NCBI GenBank assembly: GCA_024460105.1
Contig: JANFXS010000001.1
Coordinates: 525,895 to 589,894 of the forward strand
Direction: 5' to 3'
Length of the DNA: 64,000 nucleotides
Source: Anaerotignum faecicola
Lineage (GTDB): Bacteria > Bacillota > Clostridia > Lachnospirales > Anaerotignaceae
The position numbers and the translations under genes were made by a program. Every line of letters starts with the position of its first letter. Positions within the stretch are counted from its first letter, which is position 1. Shown here piece after piece: positions 8,505-17,804 of this stretch. Under the pieces are notes generated by a model that saw only the letters and a list, made by a program, of their open reading frames with translations, searched no databases and was not told the origin of the DNA.

Positions 8505-9569
8505 TTAACGATATGGAGCATAAGGAATACGAACGGCAACGCCCGTTTCGTCAAGAGTTAAGTCCGTCCCATCAAGGAAATCTTTTCCAGCCGCCGCGTT
8601 AAGAGCCGCCGCCGCTATCGCATTGCCCATTGCCTCGCCGTCCTGAAGTACGGTTGCGCTCATAGTGCCTTTAGCGATTGCATCTTTAGCGGCGTCTGTA
8701 GCGTCAACGCCGATAACCGGTATAAATTTGTCTCCGCCTTCAGTGTTGTATCCGATATTTGAAAGGGCGGCTATACAGCCGATAGCCATACCGTCGTTGT
8801 TTGCTATAACAAGTTCGATTTTGCCTTCGTTGGCTGCAAGTATGGCTTCCATAGCTTTTTGTGCAAGCTCCGTGTCCCAGTTGCAAACTTGGATCTCTCC
8901 AACCTGTTCCATTTTAAGGCCGTTTGCCTCAGCCTGCTCAACGCTGTATTTTGTCCTTGCAATAGCTTCGGGGTTGTCAGGTTCGCCCTGGAACATTGTG
9001 TACTGGATTACTCCGTCGCCGTTAAGGTCATACTCCGGATGTTCGTCAAAGAGTTCTTTAATTATATCGCCCTGCATTTTGCCTGCGTCGGCCGCGTTCG
9101 TGCCGATAAAGATAGCGTTGTCATAAGAAGAAACAACTTCCGTGTCAGGCTCCCTGTTGAAGAAAATTGTAGGTATGCCGGCCGCTTTGGCTTTTTCAAC
9201 AACGCCGCTTGCGGCTTTTGCGTCTACCATGTTAACGCAGAGAACGTCAACGCCTTTTTCAATCATAACGTCAAGCTGATCGTTCTGCGTAGCCTGATCG
9301 CCTTTTCCGTCCTGCATAATAATTTCAGCTTTGCCGTTAAGGGCCGTTTCAAGGGCATTGCGTACGGTTGAGATATAGGTATCGTCATATTTGTAGATAA
9401 GTACGCCGACTGTAGGAAGTTCGCCCGTCGCTTCAGCCTGTTCGCCTTGCGCGCCTGCTTCCGTGCCTTCGGCAGGAGTTTCAGCCGGAGCGTCCGTCTT
9501 GCTTGAGCATGCCGCCATTGAAACCGCCATAACGGCTGCTAAAAATGTTGTTAAAATCTTCTTTTTCAT
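8505..9569 (-). CDS. mglB: Galactose-binding lipoprotein of the mgl transporter
   Basis: A 354-residue periplasmic-binding-protein homologue anchored as a lipoprotein: MKKKILTTF signal, hydrophobic core, then lipobox M-A-A-C with Cys near residue 21. An Ala/Glu/Thr-rich linker follows. The mature part has the MglB calcium loop DLNGDGVIQ and a galactose-type hinge (FFNREPDTE, NNDGMAIG, GVDATDAAKDAI). It captures galactose or methyl-galactosides for MglAC. The ATG at 9569 follows AAGGGAGG; longer in-frame starts to 9644 would bury the signal peptide. It is the first gene of mglBAC, with a candidate promoter and operator just upstream. Confidence 0.94.
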   Translation of the reverse strand: MKKKILTTFLAAVMAVSMAACSSKTDAPAETPAEGTEAGAQGEQAEATGELPTVGVLIYKYDDTYISTVRNALETALNGKAEIIMQDGKGDQATQNDQLDVMIEKGVDVLCVNMVDAKAASGVVEKAKAAGIPTIFFNREPDTEVVSSYDNAIFIGTNAADAGKMQGDIIKELFDEHPEYDLNGDGVIQYTMFQGEPDNPEAIARTKYSVEQAEANGLKMEQVGEIQVCNWDTELAQKAMEAILAANEGKIELVIANNDGMAIGCIAALSNIGYNTEGGDKFIPVIGVDATDAAKDAIAKGTMSATVLQDGEAMGNAIAAAALNAAAGKDFLDGTDLTLDETGVAVRIPYAPYR

Positions 9570-9625
9570 TGATATTTTCCTCCCTTGCATGATTACCCTC
9601 GATAACAAGAGTATTGTTTTCCAGC

Positions 9626-9659
9626 GAACATTATTTTTGTTCACTATATAAATATTATA
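9626..9659 (-). promoter_or_regulatory. Candidate mgl promoter -10 and operator palindrome
   Basis: A TATAAT box lies at 9659-9654 (minus strand). About 20 bases downstream, around the expected transcript start, GAACA (9626-9630) and TGTTC (9638-9642) form an inverted repeat with a 7-base spacer. A good -35 is not clear, which would suit an activator-dependent promoter, possibly driven by the YesN-type regulator. Function is inferred. Confidence 0.35.
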
Positions 9660-9785
9660 CCAGTGTATTTATAAAAAAACATATAATATTTTTAAGTCAA
9701 GTATTAAAATTATTCGTTTTATTTGAACACATTGTTTAAATTAATACATTTTTTGTCGTATTTTTATACATTATATACAGTTTTT

Positions 9786-10808
9786 TTACTGCTTTACAAT
9801 CTCTATTGGCGAACGAATATAACGTCCGTCGGTAATCGGCAAATCTTCCGGCGGCCTGCCGTACCTGCCTAAAGATACTGCAAGGCCGAATATGCTCTCA
9901 CCCTGATAAGAAGCGTTGCAGTTTACGGTTCCCAAAAGCCTTCCGTCTTTAACCGCTTCGGCTCCTTCCTCAGTTGCGTCAATCCCAAAAACGGCAGTTT
10001 CCTCCATTCCCGCAGCCTCAAGGGCATTGACGGCGCCAAGGGCCATTTCATCATTATTGCATAGCACAACTTCTATGCTTTTCCCATACGTCCCAATCCA
10101 CTGCTCCATCAGCGCCGCCGCCTGATTTTTATCCCAATCCGCCGCCCCTCCGGTAAGCTTTTCCATAGTAATGCCGTGGTTTGCAACCGTCTGCACCGAC
10201 CAGTCCGTCCTTATGATAGCGTCTTGATGCCCCGTTTCGCCTTCAAGCATAACATACTGAAGCTTTCCGTCGCCGTTTTTATCAAGGCTTAAAGGGTCGG
10301 CGTCGTATATGTCAATAAGCATCTGAGCCTGAAGCAGAGCCGTGGATTTCGCATCTGTTCCCACATAGTAAATGTTCTCCCCGCGCAGTATATCTTCATA
10401 AACCGGCTCCCTGTTGAAAAAAACAATCGGTATGCCCTCGGCCGTTGCGCTGTCTATAATTGAAGAAGCGTCTGTCCTGTCAACTATATTAACGCATATT
10501 ACATCGTAGCCCAGGGAAATATATCTTTTAATCTGCTCATTTTGCGTGCGCTGACTGCTTTTTGCCGCAGAAACGTCGAGATTTATTTTTACACCCGTTT
10601 CCTGCTCGTACTCCCTTGCGCTTTCTTCCATATATTTTACGATTTCGGCAACGAACGCGTCATTACTTTTATAAACAGAAACGCCGATTTTTATACCCTT
10701 ATTTTCCTCTTTTTTTCTTTCCTGAATATTTACGGCGCAAAAAATTATCAAAACAGCCGCCGCAACGGCAGCGGCGGAAAATATATGCCTGCTTTTTAAA
10801 CCCCCCAA
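9786..10808 (-). CDS. Membrane-anchored MglB-like galactose-binding protein (probable sensor)
   Basis: A 340-residue relative of MglB that is not a lipoprotein. Residues about 8-27 are an uncleaved hydrophobic anchor without lipobox (FCAVN follows), and the binding fold faces outside. It keeps the galactose-binding hallmarks of its neighbour: GVSVYKSND, FFNREPVYE, the calcium loop DKNGDGKLQ, NNDEMALGA and GIDATEEGAEAV. The TTG at 10808 follows AAAGGGG by 9 bases; no other start is available. It lies 14 bases after another anchored binding protein and follows the kinase and regulator genes. By analogy with the XylFII-LytS xylose sensor, I infer that it presents galactose to the adjacent histidine kinase rather than serving transport. 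Confidence 0.8.
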   Translation of the reverse strand: MGGLKSRHIFSAAAVAAAVLIIFCAVNIQERKKEENKGIKIGVSVYKSNDAFVAEIVKYMEESAREYEQETGVKINLDVSAAKSSQRTQNEQIKRYISLGYDVICVNIVDRTDASSIIDSATAEGIPIVFFNREPVYEDILRGENIYYVGTDAKSTALLQAQMLIDIYDADPLSLDKNGDGKLQYVMLEGETGHQDAIIRTDWSVQTVANHGITMEKLTGGAADWDKNQAAALMEQWIGTYGKSIEVVLCNNDEMALGAVNALEAAGMEETAVFGIDATEEGAEAVKDGRLLGTVNCNASYQGESIFGLAVSLGRYGRPPEDLPITDGRYIRSPIEIVKQ

Positions 10809-10822
10809 AACTATCAGCCCCT

Positions 10823-11776
10823 TTAATATATAGGAAAAAGTATCGTTTCATTTTCTTTTGTATACATATTGTTTTTGTCGGCGATTATGTATCCCGCCTG
10901 AAATTCGCCGAAACTGCCTTTTCCGGATATAAGCGAAATAATATCCTCCACGGCGATATATCCCGCGCTGTATGAATCATAAACGGCCGTGGCGTTTACA
11001 TGCCCGCTTTCAACATGCCGCCTTAAAACCCCGCTGAAGCCGACGCCGTATACCGGCAGCGGCTTTTCCAGTTTCTCATTTGCCGCCGCCAAAGCTTCGA
11101 GCGTTTTTATTTCAGGCGTTATCACAATATTTCCTCCCTGGGCAGAAAGTCCGTTTAAAAGCGTCTGCGCTTCGTCCGCGCCGCCTAGGCTGACCCTGGA
11201 GGCTTCAACGTCGTTTTCCCGGCAAACATCAAGCATAACACGGCACATTTTTTCTCCGCCAGTTTTATTTTTTTCCGCCGTAACCACAGTAACATGCCCG
11301 TCTGTGCCGTTTTCTTTGATAAGCCTTTCTGTTATGCTTTTCGCCATGCCTTCATAGTCCGGGCACAGCCCGCCGTATATCCTCGGCGAATCTACGGGAC
11401 TGCCGACCACAAAAATCGGTATGCCCGCCGGGGCTTTCTCAAGCATTTCCTCAAGTATATTCCCGTTCTCCGCCGAAATTATAAACCCCTGCGCGCCTGC
11501 CTCCGCTTCCCTCAAGAGCAGTTCCGTCTGCATATACGGCCTGCTGTCGCTGTAAAGCGTTACAAAATTTATGTCTACATTATATCTCAGCGCGGCTTCA
11601 TCCATGCCTATCCTGAAATTTTCAAAACCGCTTCCATCCTCGTTGTCAATAAGAACTGATACGTTATACACAGGTATTTTCTTTTCCTTTATGATAACGT
11701 CGGTTGAAGACGCAAGGAAAAGCGCGACAAGGAGAACGGCGGACACAGAAAGCCATGCCAAAGCCTTTTTATTCAT
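10823..11776 (-). CDS. Membrane-anchored periplasmic-binding-like protein (sugar sensor candidate)
   Basis: A 317-residue protein with one N-terminal hydrophobic helix (residues 5-23, no lipobox) and a sugar-binding-protein fold (Peripla_BP_4-like). Recognisable elements are NVSVLIDNEDGSGFENFRIGM, GAQGFIISAENG, GIPIFVVGSP and a C-terminal GYIAVEDIISLI. Unlike its neighbour it has no calcium loop and no FFNREP hinge, so its ligand may differ or be absent. The ATG overlaps the kinase stop by 8 bases, implying translational coupling. Its place between kinase and MglB-like gene suggests a signalling role. The ligand cannot be told from sequence. Confidence 0.7.
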   Translation of the reverse strand: MNKKALAWLSVSAVLLVALFLASSTDVIIKEKKIPVYNVSVLIDNEDGSGFENFRIGMDEAALRYNVDINFVTLYSDSRPYMQTELLLREAEAGAQGFIISAENGNILEEMLEKAPAGIPIFVVGSPVDSPRIYGGLCPDYEGMAKSITERLIKENGTDGHVTVVTAEKNKTGGEKMCRVMLDVCRENDVEASRVSLGGADEAQTLLNGLSAQGGNIVITPEIKTLEALAAANEKLEKPLPVYGVGFSGVLRRHVESGHVNATAVYDSYSAGYIAVEDIISLISGKGSFGEFQAGYIIADKNNMYTKENETILFPIY

Positions 11777-13583
11777 GTCCTTCCGCCTCCATTTCCTTCA
11801 TTTTTTCGTATGGCACGGCCGGAAGCCGTATAAATACCTTTGTGCCCTCATCCGGCTCGCTTTCTATATCAAGCCCATAATCCGGGCCGAAAAGCAGGCG
11901 TATCCTTTCCTGTACGTTCCTTACGCCCATACCGGAACCTTTTTTTGAAGGCACAGTTTCGCCTTTTAAAAGCGCGCCGCATACTTCTTTTGTCATTCCG
12001 CATCCGTTATCTTCAACCATAAACGTAAGAACGCCGTTTTCTTCCCATGCCTTAATCTGTATCCTTCCGTCGCCGTCCATAAATTCCATCGCATGATATA
12101 TGGCGTTTTCAACGACAGGCTGAAGTATAAGCTTATTAGTGCCTAGGGTTTCAACGTCCTCATCAGCCTCAAAACCGTATGTAAACCTGTTTTTAAATCG
12201 CATATCCTGTATCATAAGGTAGTTCTTTACATGTTCAATTTCATCTTTCACGGGTATTATGTTTTTGCCGCGGCTCAGGCTTATCCTGAAAAACCGGGCT
12301 AACGCCGTAACCGCCCTTACAGCCTCGGCCTTTTTCTCATTTTCAATCATCCATACGATTATATCGAGGGTGTTATAAAGGAAATGAGGATTGATCTGGT
12401 TTTGAAGCGCCGTAAGCTCACTTTTGCGTTTTGCTTCATGCTCCGCCACAATATCGGCCATAAGTATCTTTATGTGTCCGGCCATATTGCCGATTGAATT
12501 GCCTAGCCGCCGCACTTCATAAAACCCTTCCGCTTTAATGGGCGCATCCCAGTCGCCGTATTCAAACCCCTTTACGGATTCTTCAAGCTCTTTTATCGGC
12601 GCGGCTACCTTCCCCGATATATATGAGTTTATAAGTATGAGGGCAGTCAGGAGAAAAAGAGCCATAAAAGCTACAAAAAGGTTGCTTTTGACAGCGCTAA
12701 GCTCCACGGTGTTCTGCGGCGTTACGCCTATAAGCTTCCAGCCGGTATATCCTATTGTTTTAACGGTTATGTCCCTTTTCTGCCCCATAAAAACTTCCGA
12801 ATAATTCCCGTCGCGGTATGACGCGGCCGCCTTATTGTTTTCGGCCGCCTGTCCGCTTGAAATAAGCTGCTGAAGCGGATGATACAATATTTCTCCTTTG
12901 CTGTCTATAAGATAAATATACGCGTCGTCCCCCAAAAGCACGCCGCTTAAAATGTCAGAAAGGCCGCTGTAACGCATGTTTATAACAAGTATCCCCGTCT
13001 GCGCGGCGTTTCCTCTGGTTATTTCAACAGCGCGGCTTAAAGGTATGACCCATGTATAATCCGTTGAACCGCCGGCAAATATATGGGAAACCTCCGGGCT
13101 TGAAAAATGCATATTTTCCCTTCCCAAAATTGCGGCTTTATACCACTGTTCATTTTTAATGTCAATGTCCCTTTTAAGGGTTGCCGCCGGCGCCGCGTCC
13201 AAAAGCTCCCCTCCGACGGTTAAAACCGCAATGCTTTCGATGTTGTCTTTATTTGTTTCGTAAAGAAGCTGGAGTGAGGTTCCTATTGATTCCTTTGAAA
13301 AATCAGTTTTTTTGATGACGCTGTAATATATCGTATCGGAAACTTTCATAACGCCTCGAAGATACGAACTGCAATTTGACGAAACCTGCTCCAAAAGCGA
13401 CTGGTTCTCCTCGCGTATAGTCTGCTGCGCCTGAGCCGAAAAGCGGCCGTAAAAAGAAAGCCCTGCCAAAATAACCGCGGCAAGGGCCGTTAATGTGAAT
13501 GAAAGCCATATAACCTGGCTTAAGCCTATATTTTCCCGATAGCCCGCGCATCTTTTTTTAAGGCTTTCATACAAACTACGCAT
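11769..13583 (-). CDS. YesM/LytS-type sensor histidine kinase
   Basis: A 604-residue membrane kinase. TM1 spans about 22-46, an extracellular sensor domain of the Cache type 50-298, TM2 300-322, HAMP 323-375, then a His_kinase domain with QINPHFLYN (phospho-acceptor His near 400). The HATPase domain has VVENAIYHAM, EDNGCGMT and the GSGMGVRNV G-box. This architecture pairs with AraC-type YesN regulators, and the partner gene lies 6 bases upstream. The two anchored binding proteins follow directly and overlap it, so the kinase probably reads their sugar-bound state. Its ATG at 13583 is preceded by GGGGAAAGTGAG. Confidence 0.9.
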   Translation of the reverse strand: MRSLYESLKKRCAGYRENIGLSQVIWLSFTLTALAAVILAGLSFYGRFSAQAQQTIREENQSLLEQVSSNCSSYLRGVMKVSDTIYYSVIKKTDFSKESIGTSLQLLYETNKDNIESIAVLTVGGELLDAAPAATLKRDIDIKNEQWYKAAILGRENMHFSSPEVSHIFAGGSTDYTWVIPLSRAVEITRGNAAQTGILVINMRYSGLSDILSGVLLGDDAYIYLIDSKGEILYHPLQQLISSGQAAENNKAAASYRDGNYSEVFMGQKRDITVKTIGYTGWKLIGVTPQNTVELSAVKSNLFVAFMALFLLTALILINSYISGKVAAPIKELEESVKGFEYGDWDAPIKAEGFYEVRRLGNSIGNMAGHIKILMADIVAEHEAKRKSELTALQNQINPHFLYNTLDIIVWMIENEKKAEAVRAVTALARFFRISLSRGKNIIPVKDEIEHVKNYLMIQDMRFKNRFTYGFEADEDVETLGTNKLILQPVVENAIYHAMEFMDGDGRIQIKAWEENGVLTFMVEDNGCGMTKEVCGALLKGETVPSKKGSGMGVRNVQERIRLLFGPDYGLDIESEPDEGTKVFIRLPAVPYEKMKEMEAEGHE

Positions 13584-13589
13584 AAAAAC

Positions 13590-15194
13590 TCACTTTCCCC
13601 TGTATTTGTTAGGTGAAACGCCGTACTTTTTTTTGAATACATATCCGAAATAATTCGGTTCTTCATAGCCTGTCTGTTTCGCAATTACATAAGTTTTTTC
13701 GTCGGTTGTGCTTAAAAGCTCCGCCGCCTTTTCCAAACGTATGCCTGTCAGGTATGAAGTGTAGCTTTCGCCGACTTCCCTTTTAAACACAGTTGAAAAA
13801 TATGTAGGGCTTATATGCAGATAGCCGCATATGGTTTCCAGCGACAGTTCGGGGTTTGCATAATTTTCTTTTATATATCTTTTGGCGTTTAATATCATGT
13901 TCTGCGTTGTATCCTGCCTTTCCGTGTTAAGGCTCCGGCTTATTTTCAGACAGACGTTAAGCAGCCATTTTTTAAGGGCAGAAAAATCCCTTATATTCGT
14001 AAGTATATCATAGTAATCGGCTTTTACGCCGAATATTTCCTCATGATCCAGCTCATAGCGCTGTATTATCTGCAATATAATGCTGAATACGCTTATAATA
14101 TACGCCTGGGCGCTGTTGCGTGCCATCGCCGCGCCTTTCATATTATCGGCTATTTTTTCCGCACATTCGGCGATCGTTTTTTCACCGCCGAATTTAACGG
14201 CGTTTACAAGGTCGCTTTCCATTTTGCCGTCTATATAGATAGGCGTATTTTTAACGGGATGAACGTCGTTTATAAATATAGCGTCGCCTCCTCCGTCGGC
14301 AATACCGTACCCTACGGCTTCGGAAGCGTCGCCGAAGCTTAAATTAAGCGCCGCAAGCGAGTTTACATAACTTCCCACTCCTATTGTTATTTTTTGATTA
14401 AGTATCCTCCTGCTCTCACGGCATACTTGGCTTAGCCGGTTCATAACGCCCTGGAATTCGCTTTCATGATTAACGCCGACAAGAGCCACAAGCCCCGCAT
14501 AGCTGTGGAAGCTTATAAAATTGCAGAAATTTTTCAAGTGGGAATCAAAAAGCCGCTTAACCGATATTGTTATAAGGCTTTCCGCTTCCGTGTCAAAGTT
14601 ATTTTCCATAAATGAATCAATATTAATTTTTACCGCCGCCCAAAGCCCGGATTTTCCTATGTCAAGCCTATACTCTCTAATCAGGCTTTCGATTTGGTTT
14701 TCTTTTATGCCGCCCCTTAAAAGTGAATTTAAAAAATTCTCCCGTAAAACGGGAAGGCTTTTTTCATAACTTTCATTAAGGGCGTTAACGTCCTTAATCC
14801 TTGCGATTTCCCCGTCAAGCTGGAGCTTTATTTTTTTGAGTATGCCCGTAAGCTCTTCCGCGTTTACGGGCTTCAGTATATATTCGATTATATTAAGCTT
14901 AATAGCTTTCTTAGCATATTCAAAGTCGTCGAACCCCGAAAAGATTACCACCTTGACGGAAGGCTTATCACGCCTGAGCCTTTCGGCAAGCTGAAGTCCG
15001 TCCATATAAGGCATACGTATATCGGTAAGCACAACGTCAGGTTCCATCTGTTCTATTTTTTCCAGCGCGTCCTCTCCGTTTTCAGCGTCGCCGACAACGG
15101 TAAAACCTGTTTTAACCCAGTCTATTTTCTGTATAATGCTTGTACGGACTTCTTCTTCGTCGTCAACGAGAAGTATACGGTATGTGTTTACCAT
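13590..15194 (-). CDS. YesN-type response regulator with AraC DNA-binding domain
   Basis: A 534-residue regulator. The receiver domain (residues 1-120) has the acidic pair DDEE, phospho-acceptor D57 in LTDIRMP, and Lys in YILKPVN. A middle region of about 300 residues links to a C-terminal AraC domain with two helix-turn-helix units (SLETICGYLHISPTYFS and YVIAKQTGYEEPNYF). The ATG at 15194 follows GGGAGG; a TTG at 15209 lies before that site. It starts the sensor operon, so it probably activates mglBAC and perhaps the gal genes on galactose. The target sites are not proven. Confidence 0.9.
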   Translation of the reverse strand: MVNTYRILLVDDEEEVRTSIIQKIDWVKTGFTVVGDAENGEDALEKIEQMEPDVVLTDIRMPYMDGLQLAERLRRDKPSVKVVIFSGFDDFEYAKKAIKLNIIEYILKPVNAEELTGILKKIKLQLDGEIARIKDVNALNESYEKSLPVLRENFLNSLLRGGIKENQIESLIREYRLDIGKSGLWAAVKINIDSFMENNFDTEAESLITISVKRLFDSHLKNFCNFISFHSYAGLVALVGVNHESEFQGVMNRLSQVCRESRRILNQKITIGVGSYVNSLAALNLSFGDASEAVGYGIADGGGDAIFINDVHPVKNTPIYIDGKMESDLVNAVKFGGEKTIAECAEKIADNMKGAAMARNSAQAYIISVFSIILQIIQRYELDHEEIFGVKADYYDILTNIRDFSALKKWLLNVCLKISRSLNTERQDTTQNMILNAKRYIKENYANPELSLETICGYLHISPTYFSTVFKREVGESYTSYLTGIRLEKAAELLSTTDEKTYVIAKQTGYEEPNYFGYVFKKKYGVSPNKYRGK

Positions 15195-15321
15195 ATAGTT
15201 TCCTCCCAAAATACCAAATGCATATATATAACATAATAACTTAAATTTCAGCTTTTTTCAACCCTTGTGAAATTGTACGCAAAGCTTAATTTTGCAAGGA
15301 CACACAGTCCACGTCTTAAAT

Positions 15322-15356
15322 AAATAAAAAACAGCCGCAAAACAACGCGGCTGTTT
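15322..15356 (-). terminator. Terminator of the SLH protein gene
   Basis: AAACAGCCGC (15329-15338) pairs perfectly with GCGGCTGTTT (15347-15356) around an 8-base loop. On the minus strand the stem is followed by TTTATTTATTT, a classical intrinsic terminator 28 bases past the stop of the surface-protein gene. Confidence 0.85.
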
Positions 15357-15383
15357 AAAACAATAATAAAACGTCGGCTGAAA

Positions 15384-17804
15384 TTACTTTTCTTCAGGTT
15401 CCGCCTTAATTCTTGTTATTTCACCATTTTTATCAAACGTAATAGTTACCGTAACATAGTCGATATCGCTGGATTCCAAGGCATTTTTAAGGCCGCTGTA
15501 ACTGTTGTTGAAACTTCCGCTTACTTTGAAATCAACGTCGTCGCTGTCATAATCGTATGTAACTTTACTTCCGCTTGAAAACTCAACCTTTATGCTTGAA
15601 GATTTAAGATCCGTCAGTTCGCCTTCGGCTGTTTTAACATAGCCGTCAAGCCTTGTGACTTCGTCGCTTTTGTTTAAGGTTATGTCGGCGTAAACAATTT
15701 TTCCGTCGTCGTGGACTATCTCCCTCAATTCGTCATAATCGGTTATCTCATCCTCATTGCCGTCCTTAACCCTTATCCTTATATCGTCTGCCTCGCCTTC
15801 AAAATCATATGTTTTGTTGCCGATTTTGACTCTTCGTTCAGATATGCTCTTGAGTTCCCCGCTGTCATCGCCGTCATCATCGTCGTCGTCATCGTCATCA
15901 TCGTCTGACTCAACCCATACTTTGATTACTTCTCCGCTTTCAAACTCAAGTTTTACGCTGTCGCCCCTTTCAACGCGCTCTTTTATATAATCATAGTCCT
16001 TGCGCTTGTCTTCATAATAAAACGTCACATTGTCGCTGTCTTCGTCTTCAAAATCGTATTCAGCCGTACTCCCGCTGCTCTTTTCGATTTTGATGTATCT
16101 TTTTGTCATGCTGACATATTCGCCTCTTACCGTGCCGTCTTCGTCGTCCCCATCGCTTGAAATCCACACTTTAACGGCTTCGTCGTCGCCGTTGAGTTCA
16201 ATCCTGACGCTTTCGCCTTTCTCCGCATTTTTCCTTATATAATCGTAATCGCGTTTCCTGTCCTCATAATAGAAGTCCGTATTGTCGCTGTCGTCATCCT
16301 CAAAATAGTAGTCCTGCGTTTTGCCGTTATCCTTTTTAATACGCACATACCTTGAATTGATTGAAGAAAACTCGCCTTTGACAACGTCGTCGGATTCTTC
16401 TTCTTTTGTTATAAGATCCGCTTTTTCAACATAATCGTCGTCATCGACAGTAAGTCTCACCGTATATCTGGACTTTGCCTTTGAATCAAATTTTGAATAC
16501 GTCGTTTTATCCCCGTCAATATAAAATTTGCAGTTGTCTTTGTCCTTGTCTTCAAAGTAATATGTTTCCGTGCTTCCGTTTACTTTGATCTTAATATAAT
16601 CCGACGCAACGCTTACAAAATCGCCGACAATTTCATCTTCAAGATACGCCCTGACTACCTGTCCGTCGCTGTTAAGATTAAGCTTTACCGCCTTTCCTTT
16701 ATCAGCGGCTTCCTTAAACCTATTGTATGACGTTTCATCAGAGTCGACATAAAACCTCACTTCATCACTTTCCCTGTTTACAAAGTCATAAGACTTGGTA
16801 TCGCCGTCAGCCGTAACTTTTATATAGTCCGAACCCATTGAATAGTATGAGCCTTCAACCGTCTTTGATGAAGACGTATTTGAAGATCCGCTTCCTTTTG
16901 ACGTTATAAGCACGCTTGTAATATTCTGGCCATTGTAGCTTACGGAAACGGAATATCCGACTTTCACCGTTGAAATAAGCACCCTTGTACTGCCGTCCAA
17001 AACAGGAACCGTATCAGCCCCTGTAAAGCTGTAATCCTTGTTTCCGTCGTTTACGGTTAAAACCGTATTTGTGCCTGCCTGTTCAACAGCGGTAACCTTA
17101 CCTGCAACCGAGCCTGTGGCAGACTGCGGCCCTTTTTTTATTACGTCGTAGCTTTTAGACATTATAACGGCCATTTCAGCCCTGTTTATAGTGCTTCTGG
17201 GATTAAAATTATTGTTGGAGTCGCCGTTAATTACGCCGAGTTTTACAAGAAGATCTACATACGGCACAGCTACGGAACTTATAGAAGATTTATCATTAAA
17301 CGAGAGGCTTGCATTGCTGTTAAGGGAACCGTAGCTTTTGAGCGCCCGCCCAAACATAACGGCAACGTCCTGCCTTGAAGCATTTACGGCGGCGGAACCT
17401 TTTGAAACAAAACCCGGTATATCCGAAATCGTAATTATGCCGTTTTCAAGGCCGTAAGCAACTGCCGGCTGAGCCCATGAAGGTATTTTATAGCCGTTCA
17501 TCACGCTTGTCCATTTTGACTGCACGCCGCTTGAAACAGAAGTTCCCCCTGTCTTTTGTACAAGGGAATATACAAGCTGCATAGTTTCGCAATATGTAAC
17601 GCCGTCCTTTGATCTGAACACAAGATTATTTTTGGAATCGTAATCGCCCACCATAAGGCCCAAATCAGCAACAGAATTTATGTATGTTTTTGCCCCCTCC
17701 CACGGCACGTTGTTAATATCCGAAAAATTAGCGGCATAAACATATACGTTTCCAAAAAATACCGCCCCGGCTAAAGCCGCCGCCAAAAACTTCTTTCTAT
17801 TCAT
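15384..17804 (-). CDS. SLH-domain surface protein with tandem beta modules
   Basis: An 806-residue secreted protein. Residues 1-24 are a signal peptide (MNRKKFLAAALAGAVFF, cut near YVYA-ANF). Residues about 26-220 hold three SLH domains (FSDINNVPWEGAKTYINSV; AQPAVAYGLENGII; YVDLLVKLGVINGDSN, with INRAEMAVIM), which bind pyruvylated wall polymer. From about 230 to the end come one divergent and six clearer modules of about 70-80 residues (GEFxSxxSxYIKIK...YYFEDxDSDNxxFY...DYxxI pattern), extremely Asp/Glu-rich, with an 11-Asp run near residue 645. The ATG at 17804 follows AGGAGG; a 47-codon upstream extension is rejected. The acidic modules may bind calcium. It is probably an S-layer or S-layer-associated protein. 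Confidence 0.88.
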   Translation of the reverse strand: MNRKKFLAAALAGAVFFGNVYVYAANFSDINNVPWEGAKTYINSVADLGLMVGDYDSKNNLVFRSKDGVTYCETMQLVYSLVQKTGGTSVSSGVQSKWTSVMNGYKIPSWAQPAVAYGLENGIITISDIPGFVSKGSAAVNASRQDVAVMFGRALKSYGSLNSNASLSFNDKSSISSVAVPYVDLLVKLGVINGDSNNNFNPRSTINRAEMAVIMSKSYDVIKKGPQSATGSVAGKVTAVEQAGTNTVLTVNDGNKDYSFTGADTVPVLDGSTRVLISTVKVGYSVSVSYNGQNITSVLITSKGSGSSNTSSSKTVEGSYYSMGSDYIKVTADGDTKSYDFVNRESDEVRFYVDSDETSYNRFKEAADKGKAVKLNLNSDGQVVRAYLEDEIVGDFVSVASDYIKIKVNGSTETYYFEDKDKDNCKFYIDGDKTTYSKFDSKAKSRYTVRLTVDDDDYVEKADLITKEEESDDVVKGEFSSINSRYVRIKKDNGKTQDYYFEDDDSDNTDFYYEDRKRDYDYIRKNAEKGESVRIELNGDDEAVKVWISSDGDDEDGTVRGEYVSMTKRYIKIEKSSGSTAEYDFEDEDSDNVTFYYEDKRKDYDYIKERVERGDSVKLEFESGEVIKVWVESDDDDDDDDDDDGDDSGELKSISERRVKIGNKTYDFEGEADDIRIRVKDGNEDEITDYDELREIVHDDGKIVYADITLNKSDEVTRLDGYVKTAEGELTDLKSSSIKVEFSSGSKVTYDYDSDDVDFKVSGSFNNSYSGLKNALESSDIDYVTVTITFDKNGEITRIKAEPEEK

